Assembly (NCBI GenBank): GCA_035654775.1
Contig: DASRWB010000066.1
Location: forward strand, 1-64,000
DNA length: 64,000 nt
Direction: 5' to 3'
Source: HKST-UBA85 sp035654775
GTDB lineage: Bacteria; Bacteroidota; Bacteroidia; Flavobacteriales; Flavobacteriaceae
Shown: positions 50,862 to 59,221 of the stretch, in pieces
Layout of the letters: each line of letters starts with the position of its first letter
Position numbering within the stretch: position 1 is the stretch's first letter
Made by a program: the position numbers and the translations under genes
Notes under the pieces: generated by a model
The model's input: the letters and a program-made list of their open reading frames with translations, nothing else
Database searches by the model: none
Told to the model about the DNA's origin: nothing

Positions 50862-52628
50862 ATGGAATACCCTAAAATACCACTAGCACAAACAGTTATT
50901 CAGCTTTTAAAGGCCAAAAAAGTTCAGCATATTGTAATTTCACCCGGAAGTAGAAACGCCCCGTTAACCATAGGATTTTCAAGTGATCCCTATTTTACTT
51001 GTTACAGTGTTGTGGATGAAAGAAGCGCCGGATTTTTTGCATTAGGCATCGCTCAAAAAATTAAACATCCGGTAGCTGTTTTGTGTACATCGGGTAGTGC
51101 GGTACTTAATTATTATCCTGCAATGGCTGAAGCTTTTTACAGTGATATTCCATTAGTTGTGCTTTCAGCAGATAGACCAAAACACCTTATAGGTATTGGT
51201 GACGGGCAAACCATTAATCAAAAAAACGTATTTGAAAATCACATTTTATATTCAGCAAATTTAAAGCTTGATATTAAAGACGAAAACAACATACCTGAAC
51301 ACGAAGAATTACCTATTTTTAAAAATCTGGAAGATAAACTGGAGCGTTTTTTAGGTCTGCAAAAAGACATCCAATCGTACAACGAAACTGAAATTAATTT
51401 AGCAATAAATAAAGCGTTACAAAAAAAAGGTCCGGTACATATAAACATCCCTTTTGACGAACCACTTTACGAAACTATTGACAAGATTACGGTAAAACCC
51501 AAAGTATTTGAAACCGATGTAAAGAATAAACCGGTAGATACTTACACCATTCAGGAATGTCTGGAATACTGGAACAAAGCTCCAAAAAAAATGGTGCTTG
51601 TAGGCGTAAACGCTCCAAACGAGATAGAACAAAAATGGCTGGACGAACTTGCCGATGACGACAGCGTAATAGTTCTGACAGAAACGACATCAAACTTGCA
51701 TCATCCTGATTTTTTTTCAAGTATAGACCAACTTATTGCACCTTTAACATCAAGTGAAGAAAAGCAGTTAAAACCTGACATCTTACTTACTTTAGGTGGC
51801 ATGATTGTGTCTAAAAAAATTAAAGCATTACTTAGAAAACATCAGCCTAAAATGCATTGGCATATTGATGAAAAATTTGCTCCGGACACGTATTTCTGTT
51901 TAAATAAACATATTGAAACCACGCCCAACCGGTTTTTTGCTTCTTTTTTACCAAAAATCACACATTACGTAAAAAGTGAATATAAAGAAGCCTGGCAAGC
52001 CTTAAAACAACAGCGACTTGCGGCACATAACAATTACCTGAATCAAATTCCGTTTTCAGATTTTAAAGTATTTGAACAGGTTTTAAATGCAATTCCTGAC
52101 CACACGATATTGCAGGTAGGAAATAGCTCAGCCATTAGATACACACAGTTGTTTAACGTAAATCCAACCCTAGAAGTATACTGTAACCGAGGAACAAGCG
52201 GGATAGACGGCTCAACGTCAACAGCGGTAGGTTTTGCCGCAGTAAGTGAAAAACCGGTGACATTACTTACCGGAGATTTGAGTTTTTTTTATGACAGCAA
52301 CGGTTTATGGAATGCATATATCCCGAATACTTTCAGGCTAATAATTATTAACAATCAAGGCGGAGGAATTTTTAGAATTCTTCCCGGAAATAAAGATTCG
52401 GCAAATTTTGATACCTTTTTTGAAACCAAACACAACGCTTCAGCAAAACATTTGAGTAAAATGTACGGTTTTGAATACATGACAGCTAGTAGTGAATCAA
52501 AACTAAAAAATAAATTGCAAACCTTTTTTCAAGCTTCAGAAAAACCCAAACTTCTGGAAATAACAACGCCACGATTAATAAATGATAAAATACTACTAGA
52601 TTATTTTAATTTTTTAGCAAATCCATAA
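50862..52628 (+). CDS. menD: 2-succinyl-5-enolpyruvyl-6-hydroxy-3-cyclohexene-1-carboxylate (SEPHCHC) synthase
   Basis: A thiamine diphosphate enzyme joining isochorismate and 2-oxoglutarate. It has 588 residues from the ATG at 50862 (MEYPKIPLAQTVIQLL), the family start; an in-frame TTG at 50817 would add 15 residues without homology. Family blocks: HIVISPGSRNAPLTIGF, VVDERSAGFFALGIAQ, CTSGSAVLNYYPAMAEAFYS, PLVVLSADRP, the ThDP/Mg site TGDLSFFYDSNGLWN ... IIINNQGGGIF. It lies 51 bases after menF. A short AT-rich hairpin and a promoter box follow before cvfB. Confidence 0.96.
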   Translation: MEYPKIPLAQTVIQLLKAKKVQHIVISPGSRNAPLTIGFSSDPYFTCYSVVDERSAGFFALGIAQKIKHPVAVLCTSGSAVLNYYPAMAEAFYSDIPLVVLSADRPKHLIGIGDGQTINQKNVFENHILYSANLKLDIKDENNIPEHEELPIFKNLEDKLERFLGLQKDIQSYNETEINLAINKALQKKGPVHINIPFDEPLYETIDKITVKPKVFETDVKNKPVDTYTIQECLEYWNKAPKKMVLVGVNAPNEIEQKWLDELADDDSVIVLTETTSNLHHPDFFSSIDQLIAPLTSSEEKQLKPDILLTLGGMIVSKKIKALLRKHQPKMHWHIDEKFAPDTYFCLNKHIETTPNRFFASFLPKITHYVKSEYKEAWQALKQQRLAAHNNYLNQIPFSDFKVFEQVLNAIPDHTILQVGNSSAIRYTQLFNVNPTLEVYCNRGTSGIDGSTSTAVGFAAVSEKPVTLLTGDLSFFYDSNGLWNAYIPNTFRLIIINNQGGGIFRILPGNKDSANFDTFFETKHNASAKHLSKMYGFEYMTASSESKLKNKLQTFFQASEKPKLLEITTPRLINDKILLDYFNFLANP

Positions 52629-52653
52629 AAAATACAGCTTTTATAGTATTTTT
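52628..52653 (+). terminator. Weak terminator-like hairpin after menD
   Basis: AAAAATAC (52628-52635) pairs with GTATTTTT (52646-52653). The stem is all A/T except one pair, so the call is tentative. Confidence 0.4.
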
Positions 52654-52675
52654 CATTTTACAGAAGCTTTATCCT

Positions 52676-52683
52676 TACCTTTG
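52676..52683 (+). promoter_or_regulatory. -7 box (TACCTTTG) directly before cvfB
   Basis: TACCTTTG ends 4 bases before the cvfB ATG at 52688. A start about 5-7 bases after the box would fall on or next to the ATG, predicting a leaderless message. No upstream TTG is clear. Confidence 0.45.
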
Positions 52684-52687
52684 CAAA

Positions 52688-53524
52688 ATGTTAACACTAG
52701 GAGAATATCAAACACTTACCATTTTAAGAGACACAGAACCCGGATTATTCCTTGGGGATGAAGAAGAAAACGAAGTATTACTGCCCAACAGGTATAAGCC
52801 TGAAACTTTTGAAATAGGCGATAAAATTACTGTTTTTGTTTACCTTGACAACGAAGAAAGACCGGTAGCAACCACTGATAAACCTTACGTAACCAAAGGT
52901 GATTTTGCCTTGTTGCGTTGCAATCAGGTTACAAAGTACGGCGCCTTTCTGGATTGGGGCTTGGTTAAAGAACTTTTTTGTCCGTTTAAAGAACAAGCTT
53001 TTAAGATGAAACCCGGCAACTGGTATTTGGTTTACTGCTACGAAGATAAAGAAACAAACCGGTTGGTAGCTTCAAGTAAAACCAATCAGTTTTTAAGCAA
53101 TAAAGAACTTACGGTAAATCAATTTGATGATGTAGAGGTACTAATTTCTCATCCCTCAGATTTTGGAATGAATGTAATAGTGAACAAAACCCATACCGGA
53201 CTTATTTTTAAAGAAGACATTTACAGTGAGTTAAGTATAGGCGACATTCATAAAGGCATCGTAAAAAAAATAAGGCCCGGAAATAAACTCGATATTGTTT
53301 TAGGACAAATAGGCTACAGAAGTATTGAACCCAATGCCTCTCGTATTTTAACCGAACTGGAAGACAATAGCGGTTATTTACCGGTATCAGATAAATCATC
53401 ACCTGAAGAAATTAAAGAAATGTTTGAAATGAGTAAGAAAAATTTTAAAAAAGCCATAGGCTCATTGTACAAACAACGACTCATAGAAATTAAACCAGAC
53501 GGTATTTATCTTGTTAAAAATTAA
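52688..53524 (+). CDS. CvfB-type S1 RNA-binding protein
   Basis: A protein of 278 residues of the CvfB/YitL family: tandem OB-fold S1-like domains (about 1-65, 68-135, 140-215; first strand YQTLTILRDTEPGLFLGD, second GDFALLRCNQVTKYGAFLDWG) and a C-terminal winged helix (about 220-278, FEMSKKNFKKAIGSLYKQRLIEI). CvfB binds RNA and affects virulence-gene expression in Staphylococcus; in Bacteroidota its role is unknown. The start at 52688 aligns with the family N terminus. It lies between menD and menB, with a promoter box of its own. Confidence 0.9.
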   Translation: MLTLGEYQTLTILRDTEPGLFLGDEEENEVLLPNRYKPETFEIGDKITVFVYLDNEERPVATTDKPYVTKGDFALLRCNQVTKYGAFLDWGLVKELFCPFKEQAFKMKPGNWYLVYCYEDKETNRLVASSKTNQFLSNKELTVNQFDDVEVLISHPSDFGMNVIVNKTHTGLIFKEDIYSELSIGDIHKGIVKKIRPGNKLDIVLGQIGYRSIEPNASRILTELEDNSGYLPVSDKSSPEEIKEMFEMSKKNFKKAIGSLYKQRLIEIKPDGIYLVKN

Positions 53525-53558
53525 GTATTTTGCACGCGTAAATCAATAATAAATATTC

Positions 53559-54398
53559 ATGACAAATATAAATTGGACAACAGCTAAAGAGTATCAGGAT
53601 ATAACCTATAAGAAATGTAATGGAGTTGCCCGAATAGCATTTAACCGACCCAATGTACGTAATGCTTTTAGACCCAAAACCACTAGTGAATTGTATGATG
53701 CGTTTTACAATGCGAATGAAGACACTTCAATAGGAGTTGTTTTACTCTCTGCTGAAGGACCGTCAACAAAAGATGGCGTTTGGAGTTTTTGTAGTGGTGG
53801 CGACCAAAAAGCTCGTGGACATCAAGGGTATGTGGGTGAAGATGGATATCACCGTTTAAATATTCTGGAAGTACAACGTTTAATCAGGTTTATGCCCAAA
53901 GCCGTAATTGCAGTAGTGCCGGGTTGGGCAGTAGGCGGCGGACATAGTTTGCACGTGGTTTGCGACTTAACACTGGCAAGTAAAGAACACGCTATTTTTA
54001 AACAAACAGATGCCGATGTTACCAGCTTTGACGGTGGATATGGCTCAGCCTATTTGGCCAAAATGGTGGGTCAAAAAAAAGCGCGCGAAATCTTTTTTTT
54101 AGGAAGAAATTATTCTGCACAAGAAGCGTTTGAAATGGGTATGGTAAACGCCGTAATTCCGCATGACGAACTTGAAAACACAGCCTATCAATGGGCACAA
54201 GAAATACTGGCAAAATCACCCACTTCCATCAAAATGCTAAAGTTTGCCATGAATTTAACCGATGATGGTATGGTAGGACAACAAGTATTTGCCGGCGAAG
54301 CTACTCGACTGGCCTATATGACAGATGAAGCCAAAGAAGGAAGGAATGCCTTTTTAGAAAAACGAAAACCCAATTTTGAAAAAAAGTGGATTCCGTAA
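53559..54398 (+). CDS. menB: 1,4-dihydroxy-2-naphthoyl-CoA synthase
   Basis: A crotonase-fold enzyme of 279 residues closing the second ring of the naphthoquinone. Signatures: RIAFNRPNVRNAFRPKT, WSFCSGGDQKARG (acyl-CoA/oxyanion loop), VVPGWAVGGGHSLHVVCDLTLA, FKQTDADVTSFDGGYGSAYLAKMVGQKKAREIFFLGR (core SFDGGYGSAYLA). Asp151 in QTDADV sits where E. coli MenB has Gly (QTGPKV); by family knowledge this marks the bicarbonate-independent type II enzymes. It is followed 9 bases later by menA. Confidence 0.96.
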   Translation: MTNINWTTAKEYQDITYKKCNGVARIAFNRPNVRNAFRPKTTSELYDAFYNANEDTSIGVVLLSAEGPSTKDGVWSFCSGGDQKARGHQGYVGEDGYHRLNILEVQRLIRFMPKAVIAVVPGWAVGGGHSLHVVCDLTLASKEHAIFKQTDADVTSFDGGYGSAYLAKMVGQKKAREIFFLGRNYSAQEAFEMGMVNAVIPHDELENTAYQWAQEILAKSPTSIKMLKFAMNLTDDGMVGQQVFAGEATRLAYMTDEAKEGRNAFLEKRKPNFEKKWIP

Positions 54399-54407
54399 TT
54401 TTTGTCT

Positions 54408-55310
54408 ATGAACGATTTAAAAAAATGGTTAACAGCCTTTAGGTTACGAACTTTGCCGCTATCTGTAGCCGGAATTATTGTAGCATCCTGCTTGGCCGAG
54501 TATAACGGAGTGTTTAATGTGTGGACATTCATACTGGCTATACTAACTACCATAGCTTTTCAAATACTTTCTAATCTGGCTAACGATTACGGCGATGGAA
54601 TTAAAGGTACAGACAACGAAACCCGAATAGGCCCTGAAAGAGCCATACAAAGTGGAAAAATCACAGCCTCTGAAATGATTCACGCTATTCGGATTTGTAT
54701 TCTTATTTGTATCGGACTCTCTTTTTCTCTGATTTTAGTTTCCTTTGGAACTTCTAAATTTTTATTTTCTTTACTATTCTTTGGATTAGCATTGTTATGT
54801 ATATATGCAGCCATCAACTATACAGTAGGTTCAAAACCTTATGGATATAAAGGCTTAGGAGATTTATTTGTTTTCGTTTTTTTTGGTTTGATAAGTGTAA
54901 TAGGTTGTTATATACTATATGCTAAAACCATTAATCATGTAGTGTATTTACCTGCAATTACCATTGGTTTGTTAAGCACCGCGGTGTTAAACTTAAACAA
55001 CATGAGAGATATTGAAACGGATAAACAATCGGGTAAAAATACCCTTGCTGTTTTTTTAGGATTAAACAAAGCCAAACAATACCATTTCTTTTTAGTTAGT
55101 GCAGCAATAATAGTCTCATTTGTGTTTGGTATGTTATATTATACATCTCCATTTAATCTTATCTATTTCGTTGTGTATATTCCCTTAGTTTTTCACCTAA
55201 AAAGAATTCATAAAATAACAACGCTAAAAGAATTTGATCCCGAATTAAAGATTATAGCACTTTCTACATTTGCACTGGCAGTTTTATTGGGTATTGGTCA
55301 TTTGTTGTAG
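54408..55310 (+). CDS. menA: 1,4-dihydroxy-2-naphthoate polyprenyltransferase
   Basis: An integral membrane UbiA-family enzyme that attaches the polyprenyl chain to DHNA, giving demethylmenaquinone. It has 300 residues from the ATG at 54408 (MNDLKKWLTAFRLRTLPLS); a TTG two codons earlier is in frame but unneeded. About eight to nine TM segments. The first Asp-rich motif is NLANDYGDGIKGTDNE and the second is NNMRDIETDKQSGKNTLAV, both needed for Mg-diphosphate binding. It is 9 bases after menB and 35 before the UPF0173 gene. Confidence 0.95.
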   Translation: MNDLKKWLTAFRLRTLPLSVAGIIVASCLAEYNGVFNVWTFILAILTTIAFQILSNLANDYGDGIKGTDNETRIGPERAIQSGKITASEMIHAIRICILICIGLSFSLILVSFGTSKFLFSLLFFGLALLCIYAAINYTVGSKPYGYKGLGDLFVFVFFGLISVIGCYILYAKTINHVVYLPAITIGLLSTAVLNLNNMRDIETDKQSGKNTLAVFLGLNKAKQYHFFLVSAAIIVSFVFGMLYYTSPFNLIYFVVYIPLVFHLKRIHKITTLKEFDPELKIIALSTFALAVLLGIGHLL

Positions 55311-55345
55311 AATTTGTAAATTACTGTCAAAATAATCTTTTTGAT

Positions 55346-56023
55346 ATGAAAATAACTTTTTACGGTCATGCAAGTTTAGGGATAAAAGTAAACGATGTTA
55401 CGATATTAGTAGATCCATTTATTTCAGGAAATCCCAAAGCATCACATATAGATATAAACAGCTTGAAAGCCGATTATATTTTGCTCACTCACGCACATCA
55501 AGACCATATTCTAGATGTTGAAACTATAGCCAAAAACACAGATGCTATAGTAATCAGCAATTTTGAAATTGTTACTCATTTTCAAAATAAAGGCATTGAA
55601 GGTCATCCCATGAATCACGGTGGCTCTTGGGATTTTGAATTTGGAACCGTAAAATATGTAAATGCCATCCACACATCTTCGTTTCCCGATGGCAGCTATG
55701 GCGGTCAACCCGGTGGTTTTGTAATTGAAGGTGAGCATAAAAATATTTACATTGCCGGAGATACAGCACTTACCATGGACATGAAACTCATTCCGCTAAA
55801 AACCAAACTAGATTTAGCTATCTTACCTATAGGTGATAATTTTACCATGGGAATTGAAGATGCTATTACTGCCAGTGATTTTGTACAGTGTGATAAAGTT
55901 TTGGGATATCACTATGATACTTTTGGTTATATTGAAATAAATCATGAAGAAGCCAAACGTAAGTTTTTTGATAAAGGGAAAGATCTCATGCTTCTTCAAA
56001 TAGGTGAAAGCCTGGAATTATGA
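55346..56023 (+). CDS. UPF0173-type metal-dependent hydrolase (metallo-beta-lactamase fold)
   Basis: A cytoplasmic metallo-hydrolase of 225 residues. The metal motif is intact: His49, His51, Asp53, His54 in LLTHAHQDHILD, with further ligands in HPMNHGGSWDF, IAGDTALTMDM (bridging Asp) and GYHYDTFGYIE. The UPF0173 family has no settled substrate. It lies directly downstream of menA, and association with the menaquinone genes recurs in this phylum by my recollection, but a function in the pathway is not shown. Confidence 0.88.
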   Translation: MKITFYGHASLGIKVNDVTILVDPFISGNPKASHIDINSLKADYILLTHAHQDHILDVETIAKNTDAIVISNFEIVTHFQNKGIEGHPMNHGGSWDFEFGTVKYVNAIHTSSFPDGSYGGQPGGFVIEGEHKNIYIAGDTALTMDMKLIPLKTKLDLAILPIGDNFTMGIEDAITASDFVQCDKVLGYHYDTFGYIEINHEEAKRKFFDKGKDLMLLQIGESLEL

Positions 56024-56132
56024 TAATTTTAATACTTTTTATTTGGATAAACACTTCATTTTTATTAGGTTATATACAGAGTAAACCGAAAATCTAGAAA
56101 AGAGTAGGTAAAACTATTAAAATGAAGTACTC

Positions 56133-56414
56133 ATGAATAAAGAAGATTTAAAAAGAGAAATTAACACAACTATTGACAACTTAGCCTCCAAGATTGATGA
56201 AATGGAAGCTAAAAAAAATCAGGTGAAAAATGAAACACAAAACAAGTACACGACTACGCTTGAAACCATGAAAGCTAAAAAAGAAGAATTAAAGTCTAAA
56301 TATGAAGATATTGAAAATGCATCAGATGACAAGTGGCAGGAAATACAATCTTCATTACATTCAGCAAAATCTTCTTTTAAAGAAGGCGTTAACGAATTGT
56401 CCTCGGTATTTTAA
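56133..56414 (+). CDS. Small coiled-coil protein (sll1863-like)
   Basis: A protein of 93 residues, almost entirely helical and highly charged, with heptad-like spacing from about residue 5 to 75 (INTTIDNLASKIDEMEAKK, TLETMKAKKEELKSKYEDI). The C-terminal segment SSLHSAKSSFKEGVNELSSVF (core AKSSFKEGVNEL) resembles small stress-associated coiled-coil proteins of the sll1863 type. There is no signal peptide. It is a single gene ended by a terminator. I assign no molecular function. Confidence 0.75.
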   Translation: MNKEDLKREINTTIDNLASKIDEMEAKKNQVKNETQNKYTTTLETMKAKKEELKSKYEDIENASDDKWQEIQSSLHSAKSSFKEGVNELSSVF

Positions 56415-56440
56415 TACAGCAGAATCTACCTATATATATC

Positions 56441-56466
56441 AAAAACCCGCAATGTGCGGGTTTTTT
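56441..56466. terminator. Bidirectional terminator
   Basis: AAAAACCCGC (56441-56450) pairs perfectly with GCGGGTTTTT (56456-56465) around AATGT. It lies between the coiled-coil gene and the convergent desaturase-like gene. Confidence 0.92.
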
Positions 56467-56469
56467 AGG

Positions 56470-57372
56470 TTAGATATTGCCGGGTTTTTCCCATTCTCTT
56501 CGTAAATCTTTGCTCACTTTACCCGTTCCATCATGCTTCCATCCCGGAGGTTTTATAAAGTACAGCAGTCGATCTTTTAGTGTGATTTTTCCACGAAAAA
56601 CATCCTTAAATAGATAAACCCATTCGATAAAGGCAATTTTTAAAGGATGGTAAGAGTTTATGTTTTTAACTAAACCATAAGTTACTTTTTCACTTTCAAC
56701 TTCCGGTTGAAAGGTACCAAACAGTTTATCCCAAATAATTAAAATACCGGCATGATTTCGATCTAAATAAAGTGGATTACTACCGTGATGTACACGGTGA
56801 TGTGACGGTGTGTTCATAATGGCTTCAAACCATTTAGGCATTTTATCAATAGTTTCGGTATGTATCCAAAACTGATAAAGTAAACTGATAGACATTTGCA
56901 GTAAAATCATTGCCGGATGAAAACCAAGTAGCGGTAACCATAACCAAAACACAAAAGTGTAAAAGCCACCGGACCAAGTTTGTCGTAGCGCGGTGCTTAA
57001 GTTGTAATACTCAGACGAATGATGCACCACATGCGAAGCCCAAAAAATTCGGCATTCATGTGAAATTCGGTGAAACCAATAATACGAAAAGTCATCGGCA
57101 AAAAACAGCAATACAAAACTCCACCAGGTAATAGGAATAGTAAAGAGTCTAAAATTTTCATAAAGTAAAAAAAACGCACCTAAAACCAATACTTTACTTA
57201 CAAAACCCAAAAAAACATTACCCAAACCCATAGTAATGGAGGCAAAAGCATCCTTGGCAGTGTAGCCTTTAGCTGTCTTAAATTTATCACGAGTAGTAAC
57301 GTACAATTCAAGAAGCATGGCTAGTATAAAAAAAGGGATGGCCCACACGATAATATTTGGAAAATCTGGCAT
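56470..57372 (-). CDS. Sterol desaturase / fatty acid hydroxylase family membrane protein
   Basis: An integral membrane diiron enzyme of 300 residues. Histidine boxes are complete: DDFSYYWFHRISHE (HxxxH), WASHVVHHSSE (HxxHH) and NTPSHHRVHHGSNPLYLDRNH (HxxHH plus following His), placed between about four hydrophobic segments. Members hydroxylate or desaturate lipids (fatty acids, sphingolipid-like sulfonolipids, carotenoids). In Bacteroidota a role in membrane lipid modification is likely but the substrate is unknown. It is on the opposite strand, interrupting the menaquinone gene series. Confidence 0.9.
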   Translation of the reverse strand: MPDFPNIIVWAIPFFILAMLLELYVTTRDKFKTAKGYTAKDAFASITMGLGNVFLGFVSKVLVLGAFFLLYENFRLFTIPITWWSFVLLFFADDFSYYWFHRISHECRIFWASHVVHHSSEYYNLSTALRQTWSGGFYTFVFWLWLPLLGFHPAMILLQMSISLLYQFWIHTETIDKMPKWFEAIMNTPSHHRVHHGSNPLYLDRNHAGILIIWDKLFGTFQPEVESEKVTYGLVKNINSYHPLKIAFIEWVYLFKDVFRGKITLKDRLLYFIKPPGWKHDGTGKVSKDLRREWEKPGNI

Positions 57373-57457
57373 TTAATAAGATATTTGAGACATTAAAAAT
57401 ACAGTTAATTTTTAAATCTTTTCAAGGTTTAATAAAATCCGTTAAAACACTAAATAT

Positions 57458-58159
57458 ATGAGAAGCAGTTTTAAAATTGTAGCCCTTGTTTATGTTGTTT
57501 TTTTTCTGTCTTTGACTTCTATTAAGGCACAAAACCCAAATCAGCTTGGCGGCTGGTATATGTATTTTTATACCTACAATTTTAACGAAAGTAATTTTGG
57601 AATACAAGGTGATATCCAATACAGAAACTGGAATATAGTAGGCGATTTAGACCAATTATTACTACGTTCGGGAGTTACCTACAGTCCAAAAAATTCAGGA
57701 GTTAAATTTACCTTGGGATATGCACACATTACCTCAGGAACTTTGGGTGAAAGCAGCCGGACTTCTGTAGAAAGCAGAATTTATCAGGAAGTTCTCATGC
57801 CCCAAAAAATAGGAAATCGGGTGTACATAACCCATCGTTTCAGGTATGAACAACGCTTTGTAGAAAATCAAGATTTTAGAACGCGCTACCGTTACAACCT
57901 CTTTTTAAACATTCCTCTGAACAAAAAAAACTTTGAAATGAAAACATTCTATGCGACTCTTTATAACGAATTGTTCATAAACGGAGAACAAACCATTGGA
58001 AATGAAAATACGGTAGAGTTTTTTGACAGAAATAGAACCTATTTAGGGTTAGGCTACGTGTTAAATTCCAACATGAAAGTGCAATTAGGATGGATGAATC
58101 AAAAAACAGACGCCTTAGGAAAAGGTCAACTCCAGGTAAGTTTACATCACAATTTTTAA
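57458..58159 (+). CDS. DUF2490 family outer-membrane beta-barrel-like protein
   Basis: A protein of 233 residues with a signal peptide (IVALVYVVFFLSLTSIKAQ). The mature part alternates strands with aromatic ends (LGGWYMYFYTYNFNES, GIQGDIQYRNWNIVGDLDQLLLRSGVTY in parts: GIQGDIQYRNW) and ends with a strand closing in Phe (LQVSLHHNF), the usual C-terminal signal of outer-membrane barrels. It matches DUF2490; function unknown. It lies 24 bases before menC, although a promoter box in between suggests menC can be transcribed alone. Confidence 0.85.
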   Translation: MRSSFKIVALVYVVFFLSLTSIKAQNPNQLGGWYMYFYTYNFNESNFGIQGDIQYRNWNIVGDLDQLLLRSGVTYSPKNSGVKFTLGYAHITSGTLGESSRTSVESRIYQEVLMPQKIGNRVYITHRFRYEQRFVENQDFRTRYRYNLFLNIPLNKKNFEMKTFYATLYNELFINGEQTIGNENTVEFFDRNRTYLGLGYVLNSNMKVQLGWMNQKTDALGKGQLQVSLHHNF

Positions 58160-58168
58160 AATATACGT

Positions 58169-58176
58169 TATTTTTG
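58169..58176 (+). promoter_or_regulatory. Possible -7 box (TATTTTTG) of menC
   Basis: TATTTTTG lies 7 bases before the menC ATG, again implying a very short leader, as at cvfB. No upstream TTG is visible. Confidence 0.35.
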
Positions 58177-58183
58177 TAAAAGC

Positions 58184-59218
58184 ATGAAAGCAACATACAG
58201 CAAGTATATTTTAAACTTCAAACAACCCGGCGGCACTTCACGTGGAATACTAAATACCAAAGAAACCTGGTTTATTTTTTTAACACAAGCTGAAAAAAAA
58301 GGCATTGGCGAATGTGGGATTTTTAGAGGCTTAAGTGCAGATAATTGTACAGATTATGAAAAGCAACTACAATGGACCTGTGAAAATATTCATTTAGGAT
58401 TGGAACAGCTATATAAAAAAAACAGATTGTTTCCCAGTATTCAGTTTGGACTGGAAACCGCTTTTAAATCGCTGGAAAGTGAAACGCCATTTGAGCTGTT
58501 TCCTTCTGAATTTACTAGGCATAATGCTTCAATTCCGATAAACGGATTAATCTGGATGGGAACAGAAAGCTTTATGAAAGCACAGGTAAAAGAAAAAATA
58601 AAAGCCGGTTTTACTTGCCTTAAAATGAAAATTGGGGCTCTTGATTTTTCGACGGAATTGAATATTCTTAAGATTATAAGGCAAGAATTTTCTTCAAGCG
58701 ATATTGAAATTCGTGTGGATGCCAATGGTGCGTTTTCTGTAAAGGAAGCCTTAGAAAGATTAAAACAATTGGCTGATTTGGAACTGCATTCTATAGAACA
58801 ACCCATAAAGCCGGGACAAATTCAGGAAATGGCCCAACTTTGTTCAGAGACACCTTTACCCATAGCTTTGGACGAAGAATTAATAGGCATTTTTGACTAT
58901 GCGGCTAAAGCAAAATTACTGCAAACCATACAGCCGCAGTATGTTATCTTAAAACCGAGTTTATTAGGTGGCTGGAAAGGTAGCCGGGAATGGATAAATA
59001 CGGCAAGTGAAAACAAAACAAAATGGTGGATTACCAGCGCTTTGGAAAGCAATGTGGGTTTGAATGCCATTGCCCAGTGGACCTTTACACTAAACAATCC
59101 TATGCCTCAGGGTTTAGGTACGGGCAGTTTATTTACAAATAATTTTTCTTCACCTTTGTGGGTGAAAAATGGTACATTGCGATACAACAATACCGTTAAG
59201 TGGAATTTTAATTTATAA
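58184..59218 (+). CDS. menC: o-Succinylbenzoate synthase
   Basis: An enolase-superfamily dehydratase of 344 residues converting SHCHC to o-succinylbenzoate. The active-site set is complete: Lys147/Lys149 in CLKMKIG, metal ligands Asp179 (RVDANGAF), Glu205 (SIEQPI) and Asp230 (ALDEEL), and general base Lys257 (VILKPSLLGG). The C-terminal LESNVGLNAIAQWTF is also conserved. MenC follows MenD/MenH in the pathway. It is 3 bases upstream of the CPBP protease gene. Confidence 0.94.
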   Translation: MKATYSKYILNFKQPGGTSRGILNTKETWFIFLTQAEKKGIGECGIFRGLSADNCTDYEKQLQWTCENIHLGLEQLYKKNRLFPSIQFGLETAFKSLESETPFELFPSEFTRHNASIPINGLIWMGTESFMKAQVKEKIKAGFTCLKMKIGALDFSTELNILKIIRQEFSSSDIEIRVDANGAFSVKEALERLKQLADLELHSIEQPIKPGQIQEMAQLCSETPLPIALDEELIGIFDYAAKAKLLQTIQPQYVILKPSLLGGWKGSREWINTASENKTKWWITSALESNVGLNAIAQWTFTLNNPMPQGLGTGSLFTNNFSSPLWVKNGTLRYNNTVKWNFNL

Positions 59219-59221
59219 ACG

